Of a stretch of 64,000 nt of DNA, positions 19,575-28,178 are shown piece after piece. The DNA is from Roseiarcus sp963835885 (GTDB lineage: Bacteria > Pseudomonadota > Alphaproteobacteria > Rhizobiales > Beijerinckiaceae). The translations under genes and the position numbers were made by a program. The notes under the pieces are model-generated. The model was not told where the DNA came from and ran no database searches. It saw only the letters and a program-made list of their open reading frames with translations. Position 1 is the stretch's first letter. Every line of letters starts with the position of its first letter. The stretch covers positions 32,072 through 96,071 of the forward strand of contig CAWIHF010000008.1 of NCBI GenBank assembly GCA_963835885.1. Direction: 5' to 3'.

Positions 19575-19963
19575 CGATTTATGCTCGTCCGGCGTGATTT
19601 CGATATGGGCCTTTGCGACGGATGCGAAGTTGGGGTTGGCTTTCTGATCCGCGGTCAGGTCGGTGAGAAAGCCCGCTTTCATGAAATCGGCCACGTAGAT
19701 GAGGTCGAAGGACATGATGTCCGGGACCTCGCGGTGGCCTGGGCGCCCGTGGCGAGTTTGGTGACCATCTGGTTGTCCGGGATGGTCGTGAGTTCGATCT
19801 TGTCCGCGTGGGTCGAATTCCAGAGATCGATGAGGTGCGCGGCGGCGTTGGTGCCGCTCGCCCGAACCCACATCGTCATGCTGTCGGCGAACGCGGTCTG
19901 CGCCAAAGCGGCGGAACCGACCAACAGAGCGACGAGCGCGGCGCAGGATGTCCGTTTGTTCAT
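19575..19963 (-). pseudogene. N-terminal remnant of a second sugar-binding protein
   Basis: From ATG 19963 it reads a complete signal peptide (MNKRTSCAALVALLVGSAAL, then AQTAFADS) and the start of a family 1 binding protein (MTMWVRASGTNAAAHLIDLW). After a frameshift near 19735 it continues DIMSFDLIYVADFMKAGFL and ends without its remaining two-thirds, a few bases before the intact paralogue starts. It is probably a deletion between tandem binding-protein genes. Its start region may still serve as the operon leader. Confidence 0.8.
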
Positions 19964-20342
19964 CAGTTTCCTCCCGGGATATATTTCTGTTTTCTACAAA
20001 AAACGTCCCCGCAGAGCCGGCGGGAAAAGCTTTTCCCATTCGCCATAACGCAACAAAGGCCGGCTGGCAAACGAATTTGCATGATCCATTTCCGGTTTGT
20101 TGATCTCGCCGAGAGAGCCGCGCCCCGTGTCGGCGCGGTCACTGACCGCGTCCTCGCTTAGCGAGCGGGGCGGCAATCGGTCGCCGCCTGGGAGCAGCGA
20201 AAGTTGCATTTTTTGGCGCCTAAACTCTTGGAGAGTCAGGGCTGCGGGCAGAATTGCAGCGGCGTCTTTCCTTGCCCCGCGGCGCTTCGCGCCGACGCGG
20301 AGAGGACGCTCCTGTTCGTCCGCCTGGGCGCGGAAAACGCCT
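19964..20342. other. Intergenic region with two adjacent hairpins
   Basis: 379 bp between the binding-protein operon and the GH2 gene. The hairpins are CGCGGTCA/TGACCGCG at 20134-20150 (one-base loop) and CTCGCT/AGCGAG at 20153-20165. Either could end the GH2 transcript. A 120-codon open frame on the minus strand here has no recognisable content, and I do not call it. The sugar operon promoter should lie just above 19963. Confidence 0.45.
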
Positions 20343-23049
20343 TCAGCTTTCAGCAATGGCGCGGAGGAGATGGGCCGCCAGTGGATTTTCAGCGGCTCTC
20401 GCCGATGTCAGGTCGAACGTCGAAACCGTCATCCACGCTCTGCCGAGAAAGCTTCGCTTGGTGAAGGCGGCCGCCAGATGCAGCCAGCCGACCGCCATGC
20501 CGGAATCGACTAGGCCGGCGAAGGCGGTCGAGGGAAAGCCGGTCAGAACATGGCTCGGCAGAAGCCCGGCCCAGTGCTCATCGAGCATCGGGCCGTTCGG
20601 CAGGCCTTCCCACGGACCGTCGATGCGCCGCCAGCTGAACGCGCCCATCCACTGCCCGTCCCGCGGCGTTCCCTCGCGGGGTCTTAGCAGCATCGAGGGA
20701 AAGTTGTGCCGGTCGTTCAGCGGCAGCTTGCGCTGCGGGTCGATCAAGGACTCTGGCGCATTGGCGATGAGCAAAACCTTGCGGCCGGCGAGGAGCGCTT
20801 CCCGCACCGGCGGGGTCAGGCGGGTGGCCACAACCGCGTTCGCCTGGTCCAACGTCGCGGCGCAGTTCGGCCAGCCGATCGCGTTGAGCGCGCTCCGCGC
20901 CCCTTCGTCGATCGCGAACAGGCCCGGCGCCGGTCCGCGAAGCGGCGGGACGATGCAGAATTCGACCGCGTTGCGCGACAGGAGACGCCCGTCGCGGTCG
21001 CGCGCTTCGAGTTCGAGCGGGATAATCGTTATGGAGTCCGCCGCGCCGCCGGTCAGCGCGATCGTCGATGGGCTGGCTCCGATCGAAGCCTCGCCGCTTT
21101 GCCCGCCAAAGCGCCATGCGAGCCTGGCGCCGGCCGTCGGCTCCGCCGCGCCCGCGAGCCGAACCGATAGGTCGAAGCGCTCGCCCACCCGAATGGCGGT
21201 TCGCGACGGGCGCGCGATGACGAGCCACGGCTGCTGCAGGTTGGCGAGCCGCTCGGCGAAGGCGCGCGGGCGATTGCGAACGTCCATCAGTCCGTTCGAC
21301 TCCCACTGCACGTCGTTGAGCTCGGTGATCACGTAGCCGGCGATCGGCCGCTCCCAGCGCAAAGTTTCGATCTGGTATTTGAGCGCCCGATACTGGAGCT
21401 CCTGCGCCGCAGCCACGAAGCGATCGAGGGTCTTGAAGATCGGCGCAAGCCCGGCGTCGCGAAAACGCGTCTCGATCCCGTGCGGATAAGCGGCTCCTTC
21501 GTTCCACTCGTGGCCGCTCTCGAACCACCAGGGCTCGCGGCCGTCCTTTTCGAGGATATCGCGCGGATGGGGCAGTCCCCAGACGCCGAACTCCGAGCAA
21601 ACGAGCGACTCGTCGCCGCGCTTCTCAGCATCGCCATACGGCGACCACGCCCAGGGCGCGCGAGCGGCGAACGCTTGCGCCGTCGCGGCGAAGGCCTCGT
21701 TTTGATGCGGGAAGCCGTTGTACCAGTGAAAATCTTCAATGTCGGTCTTGAGGTGATAGTTGCGCGGAAAGCACGGAGAGTTGTCGACAAGCAGGCTGTC
21801 CGGCACAAGCGCCTTGGCCGCGTCGAAGGTCTCGATGAGCCAGCGGCGATCGTCCGGGTTATCGTCCAGGTCGATTCCCCATCCTTCATTGAACAGCGTC
21901 CAGATGCAGACGGCCGGATGATGTCCGTGGCCCGCGACCGATTTCCGGAATGTCTCGCGCAACGCCTCGCGCGTCGACGGCGCAAGGAACTGCGCATAAG
22001 GCATGTCGAGCCAGACGATGAGTCCGAGCCGATCGGCCAGATCGAAATAGAGTTGGTCGGGGATCTTGACGTGGCAGCGCAGCGTGTTGAGCCCCATCGC
22101 CTTGGCGTTGCGGAATCGCTGTTCGAGAAACGCCTCGCTCGGCGGCCGGCACTCTTCCTCGGGATGCCAGTCCTGATCGAGCGCGCCGAACATGAAGAAA
22201 GGCTCGCCGTTCAGGAAGAGGCGGCCATTTCTCGATTCAAAACGCCGGAAGCCGACCGTCCGCTCCACGGCGTCGATCGCCGCTCCGCCGCGCATCACTT
22301 CGATAGCGAGCCGATAGAGATTGGGCGAGTCCGGCGACCAGGCGACCGGTTGGGGGACCGGGAGTTCGGACCTCGAACTCCGCCGAGGCGAGATCGAATT
22401 CGCCCGTCGCCACGGCTCCGTCGCGGCCATACACAGTCACGCGGATTTTCGCCTGCGCTGCTGGCGAGGACAGCCTGCCCTCGGCGACGACGGCGCCTTC
22501 GGCGAGATCGTAAGACGTCCGGACCGCCGCCTCGCGGATATGAACGGGATCGCGCGACTCGAGGCGCGCAGGCTTCCAGATTCCACCCTGAACGCCGTAC
22601 CAGTCCTGCTTGCCGGCAAGCGATTGGCTGAAGCGGCCGCCGTGGCGATCGTCGGGCGTGCGCGCTTCGACGCCAAGAACGAACGACGGCTTTCCGCGAG
22701 GGCGCGAGTGAGATCAACCTCGATCGCCGTCCATCCGTCGCCGTGAATGGCGACCGGGACGCCGTCGATCAGGATGACCGAATTCGTGGAACACGCCTTC
22801 CATGACGAGAATGACGCGCCTGTGCAGCCACTCGGGCGGGACGTCGATCCTGCGACGGTACCGTCCGATCCCCGGGGCGTTGCGCAGGGCGTCGAACTGG
22901 GCCTGCCAGATCCCCGGCGACCGGATCCGATGGGCCTCGCCGCTCAAACGGGCCGCGGGCCCTTCGAAGGAGAAGTCCCAGTCGCCGTCGAGACTGAGGC
23001 TCGGGCGCAGACCGGCCCGCGTGGAATTGTCAGACGGAGCTGGGCGCAT
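20343..23049 (-). CDS. Glycoside hydrolase family 2 protein, frameshifted in its N-terminal half
   Basis: About 900 residues. From ATG 23049 it reads the GH2 jelly-roll domain (LDGDWDFSFEGP; YRRRIDVPPEWLHRRVILVMEGV). The immunoglobulin-like domain and the TIM barrel follow (NGRLFLNGEPFFMFGALDQDW; FRNAKAMGLNTLRCHVKIPD). The acid/base Glu is in WTLFNEGWG, and SEFGVWG is a candidate nucleophile region. Three frame changes are needed, near 22784, 22683 and 22365; the long frame from 22430 onward is open. No signal peptide is evident. The substrate (galactoside, glucuronide or other) cannot be decided, but the neighbouring arabinosidases suggest side-chain trimming. Confidence 0.8.
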
Positions 23050-23074
23050 CGACAAATCCGCACACCCTCTCAAA

Positions 23075-23093
23075 ATATCCGAAAGCCTGATAC
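23075..23093. promoter_or_regulatory. Candidate operator between GH2 and the ArsR-type regulator
   Basis: ATATC-N9-GATAC, an inverted repeat in the 79-bp divergent promoter region. It lies 25 bp from the GH2 start and 35 bp from the regulator start. A near copy (ATATC-N9-GATAT) lies in front of the arabinofuranosidase gene at 30366-30384. Confidence 0.5.
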
Positions 23094-23128
23094 ATACGGG
23101 GCGACGTCGGGCGCGGGCAGAACGAGGA

Positions 23129-24058
23129 ATGTCGCGAAACTTTCTTTTGATCGATCCCGAGGAGCATCCCGAGGTCTTGCGGGGGCTGGCCTCGCCCGCC
23201 CGCATCCGCATCTTGCGGCTGCTGCACCGTGTGGCTGGCGCCAACGTCAACGAGGTCTCCGAGGCGCTCGCTCTTCCGCAGTCGACGGTATCGTCCAATC
23301 TGCAAATTCTGGAAAAGGCCGGGCTCGTCCGCAGCGAGACGCACAAGGGGCGGAAGGGCCATCAGAAGCTCTGCTTCTCCGCGTTCGATGAAGTGCTGGT
23401 CATGATCCGCGACGATTCCGCCGGGACGCACGCCAACCTGATCGAAGTCGCGATGCCGATCGGGCTCTATACGAGCTGCGAGGTCAGCGCGCCGTGCGGG
23501 CTCTGCTCGCCGCAGGGGATCATCGGCTTGCTCGACGTTCCGGGGACCTTCCTCAATCCGGACCGGATGAATGCGGGCCTGATGTGGTTTACCCGCGGCT
23601 TCGTCGAATATCAGTTTCCCAACAATGCGCGGCTGGTCGGCAAGTCGGTGGCCGGGCTCGAATTTTCGCTGGAAATGTCGTCCGAGGTGCCGGGGACGTC
23701 GGCTGAGTGGCCCTCCGACATCACGGTTGCGGTCAACGGCCGGGAGATCGGATTGTGGACGAGCCCCGGCGATTTCGGCGACAAGCGAGGCGTCTATACG
23801 CCGGACTGGTGGAAGCTGAAGGGGAGCCAGTACGGCAAGCTCAAAAACTGGCGCGTCACCCCGGAAGGATCCTTCGTTGACGGCGTGAAGATCTCCCCGC
23901 TCACCCCCGACGATCTCGACATTTCCGCCCATCACTCGATACGGCTCAAGATCGAGGTCAAACCGGACGCCCGGCATCCCGGCGGGGTCAATATCTTCGG
24001 CCGCGGCTTCGGCAACTACGATCAGGACATCGTGCTTCGCCTGACAACCGAGACTTGA
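23129..24058 (+). CDS. ArsR-family winged-helix regulator with a large C-terminal sensor domain
   Basis: 309 residues. Residues 10-90 are an ArsR-type winged helix (EVLRGLASPARIRILRLLH; LPQSTVSSNLQILEKAGLV). The rest, about 220 residues, is an all-beta-looking domain with a C-x5-C-x2-C cluster (SCEVSAPCGLC). The length is three times that of a plain ArsR protein. ATG 23129 follows GAGG closely; longer frames upstream overlap the GH2 promoter. It diverges from GH2 and is placed to control it and, through the matching operator, abfA. The ligand is unknown; a sugar or a metal are both possible. Confidence 0.83.
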   Translation: MSRNFLLIDPEEHPEVLRGLASPARIRILRLLHRVAGANVNEVSEALALPQSTVSSNLQILEKAGLVRSETHKGRKGHQKLCFSAFDEVLVMIRDDSAGTHANLIEVAMPIGLYTSCEVSAPCGLCSPQGIIGLLDVPGTFLNPDRMNAGLMWFTRGFVEYQFPNNARLVGKSVAGLEFSLEMSSEVPGTSAEWPSDITVAVNGREIGLWTSPGDFGDKRGVYTPDWWKLKGSQYGKLKNWRVTPEGSFVDGVKISPLTPDDLDISAHHSIRLKIEVKPDARHPGGVNIFGRGFGNYDQDIVLRLTTET

Positions 24059-24072
24059 CAGGCGCGCGCTCA

Positions 24073-24225
24073 TCAGAGGACGGCGCCGGTTGGGCCGAAC
24101 AGGTGGACCTGGTCTTCGCTGAGCGCCAATCCCACCGCTCGCCCGGCCTTCGCGTCGAGGTTTCCCTCGCCCTGAACAATGAGCTGTCCCGCGGGCCGCT
24201 TGTAAAGCTTGAGCGGCGAGCCAAT
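24073..24225 (-). pseudogene. C-terminal remnant of a MalK/UgpC-type ABC ATPase
   Basis: The minus strand reads SPLKLYKRPAGQLIVQGEGN, continues with AVGLALSEDQVHLFGPTGAVL and ends at TGA 24075-24073. This is the tail of the TOBE domain of sugar-importer ATPases. Upstream the homology stops within a few bases of the stop codon of the peptide-type ATPase at 24232. All of the nucleotide-binding domain is missing, so the sugar importer at 16444-19565 has lost its own ATPase here. Confidence 0.75.
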
Positions 24226-24231
24226 TTACGA

Positions 24232-25110
24232 CTACTTCTGCGCGTTATTTCGCGTTTGCTCCGGCGGCTTCACGTCATCGCCTTGCTCAGGCGTCAATGG
24301 ACCCCGGCCGACGTCGTCGGGCGAGAGAACCGACTCCTTCAACAGGATCGAATAGGGATGCCGAGGGTGACTCAGGACCTCGCGCGCCGGTCCGGTCTCG
24401 ACGACTTTGCCCTTCTGCATGATGATTACACGATCGCTGATGTAATAGGCGGTGGCGAGGTCGTGGGTAATGTAGAGGATCGACACCTGCAACTCGTTGC
24501 GGAGCCGCTTGAAGAGATTGACGATCGACATGCGGAGCGAAGCATCGACCATCGAAACCGGCTCGTCGGCGACGATCAGCGCCGGCGATGAGATCAGCGC
24601 CCGCGCGATGGCCGTGCGCTGCAACTGGCCGCCCGATAGTTCGTGGGGGAAGCGGCCCTTCACCTCGACAAGCGAAAGCCCGACCTTCTGCAGTGCGGCG
24701 TCGACCGCGTCATCGCGCGCCTTCGGCGATCGGGCTCCGGCGAGACGGACAGCGCTGGCGTAGAGATAGCGGTCGACCCGCTTCAGTGGATTGAACGCTT
24801 CGTAGGGATTCTGCAGGATCGGCTGGATCTGGCGGATGAAATCGAGCCGCCGCTTGCGGCCACGCACCTCGTGAAGATCCTCGCCGCGAAAGCGGATAGC
24901 GCCAGCGGTTGGCGCGATCGTGTTCAGGATCATGCGCGCCAGCGTGGTCTTGCCGCTGCCCAATTCGCCGATGATCGCGAGGATCTCCGGTCGCCCCGCT
25001 CGGACCGTGAAGCTGACGTCGTCGACGGCATTGAAATGGCCGCGGCCGAAGAGTCCGCCGATGGCGAAACGCTTGCTGACGTGCTCGACCTCGAGGAGAT
25101 CGCCGCTCAC
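24232..25110 (-). CDS. ABC transporter ATPase, OppF/DppF type
   Basis: About 292 residues from GTG 25110, which overlaps the upstream ATPase stop (GTGA). Walker A reads GELGSGKTT, the signature is ELSGGQLQR and Walker B is ALIVADEPVSMVD. It energises the peptide-type importer together with the OppD-type partner. The open frame above 25110 only overlaps the partner gene. Immediately downstream lies the truncated MalK tail, so this gene marks a recombination edge. Confidence 0.9.
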   Translation of the reverse strand: MSGDLLEVEHVSKRFAIGGLFGRGHFNAVDDVSFTVRAGRPEILAIIGELGSGKTTLARMILNTIAPTAGAIRFRGEDLHEVRGRKRRLDFIRQIQPILQNPYEAFNPLKRVDRYLYASAVRLAGARSPKARDDAVDAALQKVGLSLVEVKGRFPHELSGGQLQRTAIARALISSPALIVADEPVSMVDASLRMSIVNLFKRLRNELQVSILYITHDLATAYYISDRVIIMQKGKVVETGPAREVLSHPRHPYSILLKESVLSPDDVGRGPLTPEQGDDVKPPEQTRNNAQK

Positions 25111-26213
25111 TGGACCAAACCCGCAGGGTCTGCGCTCTTCGTCGCCCCGGCCGCGTGGTCGTCCGTTGCGCTCGGCTTCACAAGGGGGCTCGCGGCGTAG
25201 CAGGCGACCCGATGCCCTGGGGCGAGTGTGGTGAGCGCCGGCGACGCCTCGCGGCAGAAGTCCATCGCCAGCGGGCAACGTGGGTGAAAGCGGCAGCCGA
25301 CGGGCGGATCGGCAAGATTGGGAGGCGAGCCGGCGAGTGACTCCCTGCGCGACTGCTCACCTATCCTCGGCAGGCTCGCCACGAGATGCGCGGTATAGGG
25401 GTGCATCGGCTTCGTAAAGATCTCGGCCGTCGGCGCCTCCTCGACGAGCCTGCCGGCATACATAATGCCCAGGCGGTCGGCGATATTGGCATGCACCGTC
25501 ATGTCGTGCGTGACGAACAGCATCGACGAGCCGATCTGCCGCTGCGCCTCGCGGATCATCGCGAGCACATCCTTTTGCACGATGACGTCGAGCGCCGTCG
25601 TCGGTTCGTCAGCGACGATGAATTCCGGACGGCAGATGGTCGCAAGTGCTATCGTGACACGCTGCTTCATGCCGCCAGAGAGCTCGTGCGGATAGGCGTC
25701 GAGCACGTTGGCGGCAAGATGGAGCCGCTGCAGATGCTGCTCGACCTCAGCGAAAAACGTGCGCTTGTGCAATCTCATGTGGCGGTAGGCGAAATCAATG
25801 AAAGACTGGCGCACCCGGCGCACTGGGTTGAGGACGTTCATCGAGCCCTGGGGGATATAGGAGAGATGCTTCCAGCGTATCGCGGACAATTCCGCCGGGT
25901 TGAGGGCATAAATGTCGCGATCGAGGAAGCGGTAGCGGACCGAGCCGCCGATCACGGTGAGTGGCGGCCGGACGGCAGCGGCGATGGTCTTCAAGAACGT
26001 CGTCTTGCCGCAGCTCGATTCGCCGGCGAGTCCATAGATTTCGTTGCGGCGAACGACAAGCGAGATGTCATCGACGGCGCGCACCTCGCGCTCGACGCCG
26101 AAGTAGTGCATCAGATAATATGCGCGCAGGCTGTCGACCGATAGCGCCGGCGCCCCTTCCGCCGCCGGGCGCGGCTCGCCGGCCCATCCGTTGTCCAGGC
26201 CGGACTGCTGCAT
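25107..26213 (-). CDS. ABC transporter ATPase, OppD/DppD type
   Basis: 368 residues from ATG 26213, which shares one base with the upstream permease stop (TGATG). Walker A is GESSCGKTT, the signature ELSGGMKQR, Walker B FIVADEPTTALD. The C-terminal Cys-rich segment CRFHPRCPLAMDFC is typical of OppD/DppD and probably binds an iron-sulfur cluster. It pairs with the OppF-type ATPase. Confidence 0.92.
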   Translation of the reverse strand: MQQSGLDNGWAGEPRPAAEGAPALSVDSLRAYYLMHYFGVEREVRAVDDISLVVRRNEIYGLAGESSCGKTTFLKTIAAAVRPPLTVIGGSVRYRFLDRDIYALNPAELSAIRWKHLSYIPQGSMNVLNPVRRVRQSFIDFAYRHMRLHKRTFFAEVEQHLQRLHLAANVLDAYPHELSGGMKQRVTIALATICRPEFIVADEPTTALDVIVQKDVLAMIREAQRQIGSSMLFVTHDMTVHANIADRLGIMYAGRLVEEAPTAEIFTKPMHPYTAHLVASLPRIGEQSRRESLAGSPPNLADPPVGCRFHPRCPLAMDFCREASPALTTLAPGHRVACYAASPLVKPSATDDHAAGATKSADPAGLVQ

Positions 26214-27076
26214 CAGGTCGCGCCTCCCATGCGGCTTAGGCGGCTGCGCGGATCGATATACTCGTTCATCGACACCGACAGGAGATAGAGCCCGATGAAC
26301 GTCATGATCACCAAGCCCACCGGAAACGCGATCCACCACCACACGCCGGCGACCAGCGCGGTATGCTGGTTGGCCCAATAGATCATCGTCCCGATCGTCG
26401 GGGTTTCGATGTTGGTGAAACCAATCACCGAAAGCGTCACCTCGAGACCGATCGACCAATTGATGTTGTTCATGGTCGTCGCAAAGACGATAGGCAGCAC
26501 ATAGGGCAGATGCTCTTGGACCAGGATCTGCCGGGTGCTCATCCCCGAGAAGAGGCTTTGGGTGGTGAATTCGCGGGTTCGCAGACTGAGCGCCACAGAA
26601 CGGATCAGACGCGCGTCATAGGGCCAGCCGAGAGAGGCCATGGCGACCGCCAGCAGCACCCAAGACATGTGGTCCTTGAAGATAAAATAGACGAGGACGA
26701 GGATCGGGAACGGCGGGAAAACGACGAAGGTGTCGTTGATCGACATGAGGACACCGTCGACGACCCCGCCGACGTAGCCGGAGGTCAGTCCGACGAGGAG
26801 CGCGATGAAGCGGCTGAGGACCGCGACCGTTATCCCGAAGAGGAGGCTGTTGCGGATGGCGAAAGTGAGCTGCCAGAAGACATCTTGACCGCGTGAATTG
26901 GTGCCGAAGGGGTGTCCCCACGATGGCGGGACGTCGAAGGGAACGACGTATTGCAGCCCGGACGAGTATGGCGAGAAGAACGAGGCCAGCGACATGGCGA
27001 CGACGAGCAGGATCAGGATCGCGCCAAGCGCGAATTCGCGATTGTAGCGGAGGAGGTCCCTGAGGATGCGGAACAT
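26213..27076 (-). CDS. ABC transporter permease, OppC/DppC type
   Basis: 287 residues. An N-terminal helix is followed by a periplasmic segment with the family motif HPFGTNSRGQDVFW and five more helices. The coupling loop is in SLRTREFTTQSLFSGMSTRQI. It follows the OppB-type permease by three bases. Confidence 0.92.
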   Translation of the reverse strand: MFRILRDLLRYNREFALGAILILLVVAMSLASFFSPYSSGLQYVVPFDVPPSWGHPFGTNSRGQDVFWQLTFAIRNSLLFGITVAVLSRFIALLVGLTSGYVGGVVDGVLMSINDTFVVFPPFPILVLVYFIFKDHMSWVLLAVAMASLGWPYDARLIRSVALSLRTREFTTQSLFSGMSTRQILVQEHLPYVLPIVFATTMNNINWSIGLEVTLSVIGFTNIETPTIGTMIYWANQHTALVAGVWWWIAFPVGLVIMTFIGLYLLSVSMNEYIDPRSRLSRMGGAT

Positions 27077-27079
27077 GGC

Positions 27080-28084
27080 TCAGGCGGCCCTCACCCGTGG
27101 ATCGAGAAGTGGCAGAACGAGGTCGATGACCAGCGCCGCAAAGGCGACCGCGATGATTGACATCGAGGCGATGCCGATCACCAAGCTGTAGTCACCGGCA
27201 TAGACGGCGCGAATGAGCAGGTTGCCGAGGCCGGGGTAGCCGAAGACGACTTCGGTGATCACCGCGCCGTTGAAGATGAGTCCGAGTGAGAGCGCGAGGC
27301 CGGTCACCTGCGGCATCAGGGCGTTGCGCATGACGTAGCTTATCAGGATGCGCCGGTGGTCGACGCCGCCGAGTTCGGCGTAGGTGACGTAGTCTTCCGT
27401 AACGATGTTGGAGACGAGGGCGCGCATGCCGATGAACCAGGCGCCCGTACCGACGAGCACCAGCGAGAGGACCGGCAGGAGGCCGTGCTCGAAGACGCTC
27501 TGGAAATAGGCAAGGGTCCAGCCGCGCGTCAGGTTGATCTGCGATGATCCGGTAATCGGCAGGATCGGCCATACGTAGCCGAAGAGGACGAGCACGACGA
27601 AGGCCATAACGTAGTTCGGGATCGGCTGCAGGCCGGAGGCGACCACGCCGAACACTTTGAGCGGCACGTTCCGGCGGTAATAGCCGGCGAGACCGCCGAG
27701 AAGGTTGCCCAATCCCCAGGAGATGAGGGTGGCGATCGAAAGCAGTCCGAATGTCCAAGGCATGGCGCGCCAGATCAGCGTCGACACCGGGGTCGGAAAG
27801 GCTGACAGCGACGGGCCGAAATCGGCCACCGCGACGCGCATCCAGAACGCCACATACTGCTGCCACAGGCTGCCCTGCAGGCCGTACAGCTCGCGCAGAG
27901 CCTCGCGGGTCATTTGGACCGCTTGCGGATCGGACTGCGAGAAGCGGGTGGCTGCCGCTATCGCTGCCATGATTGGATCGATCGGGGTGGCGTGGGTGAC
28001 GAAAAAGGCGATGTTAATGCCAACGAAGACGACGAGGACGAACTGGCCGACTCGCCTGACGACGTAGAGCGCGTAGGCCGCCAT
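27080..28084 (-). CDS. ABC transporter permease, OppB/DppB type
   Basis: 334 residues, six helices, with the coupling loop EDYVTYAELGGVDHRRI and the C-terminal VFGYPGLGNLLIRAVYAGDY typical of the family. It lies 94 bp after the binding-protein gene, in the same operon. Confidence 0.92.
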   Translation of the reverse strand: MAAYALYVVRRVGQFVLVVFVGINIAFFVTHATPIDPIMAAIAAATRFSQSDPQAVQMTREALRELYGLQGSLWQQYVAFWMRVAVADFGPSLSAFPTPVSTLIWRAMPWTFGLLSIATLISWGLGNLLGGLAGYYRRNVPLKVFGVVASGLQPIPNYVMAFVVLVLFGYVWPILPITGSSQINLTRGWTLAYFQSVFEHGLLPVLSLVLVGTGAWFIGMRALVSNIVTEDYVTYAELGGVDHRRILISYVMRNALMPQVTGLALSLGLIFNGAVITEVVFGYPGLGNLLIRAVYAGDYSLVIGIASMSIIAVAFAALVIDLVLPLLDPRVRAA

Positions 28085-28178
28085 CGCACCCGCTCAGTAT
28101 GTCCGCCCAGTCGAAGGGTTGGCGCGAGACGGCCGGGAAAGGACGGCCATCTCGCGTCTAGTCGACGCGAAGCCTAGA

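Noticed and set aside
19994..20356. A 120-codon minus-strand open frame upstream of the binding-protein genes
   Set aside because: No recognisable content, and it overlaps the end of GH2 and two hairpins.
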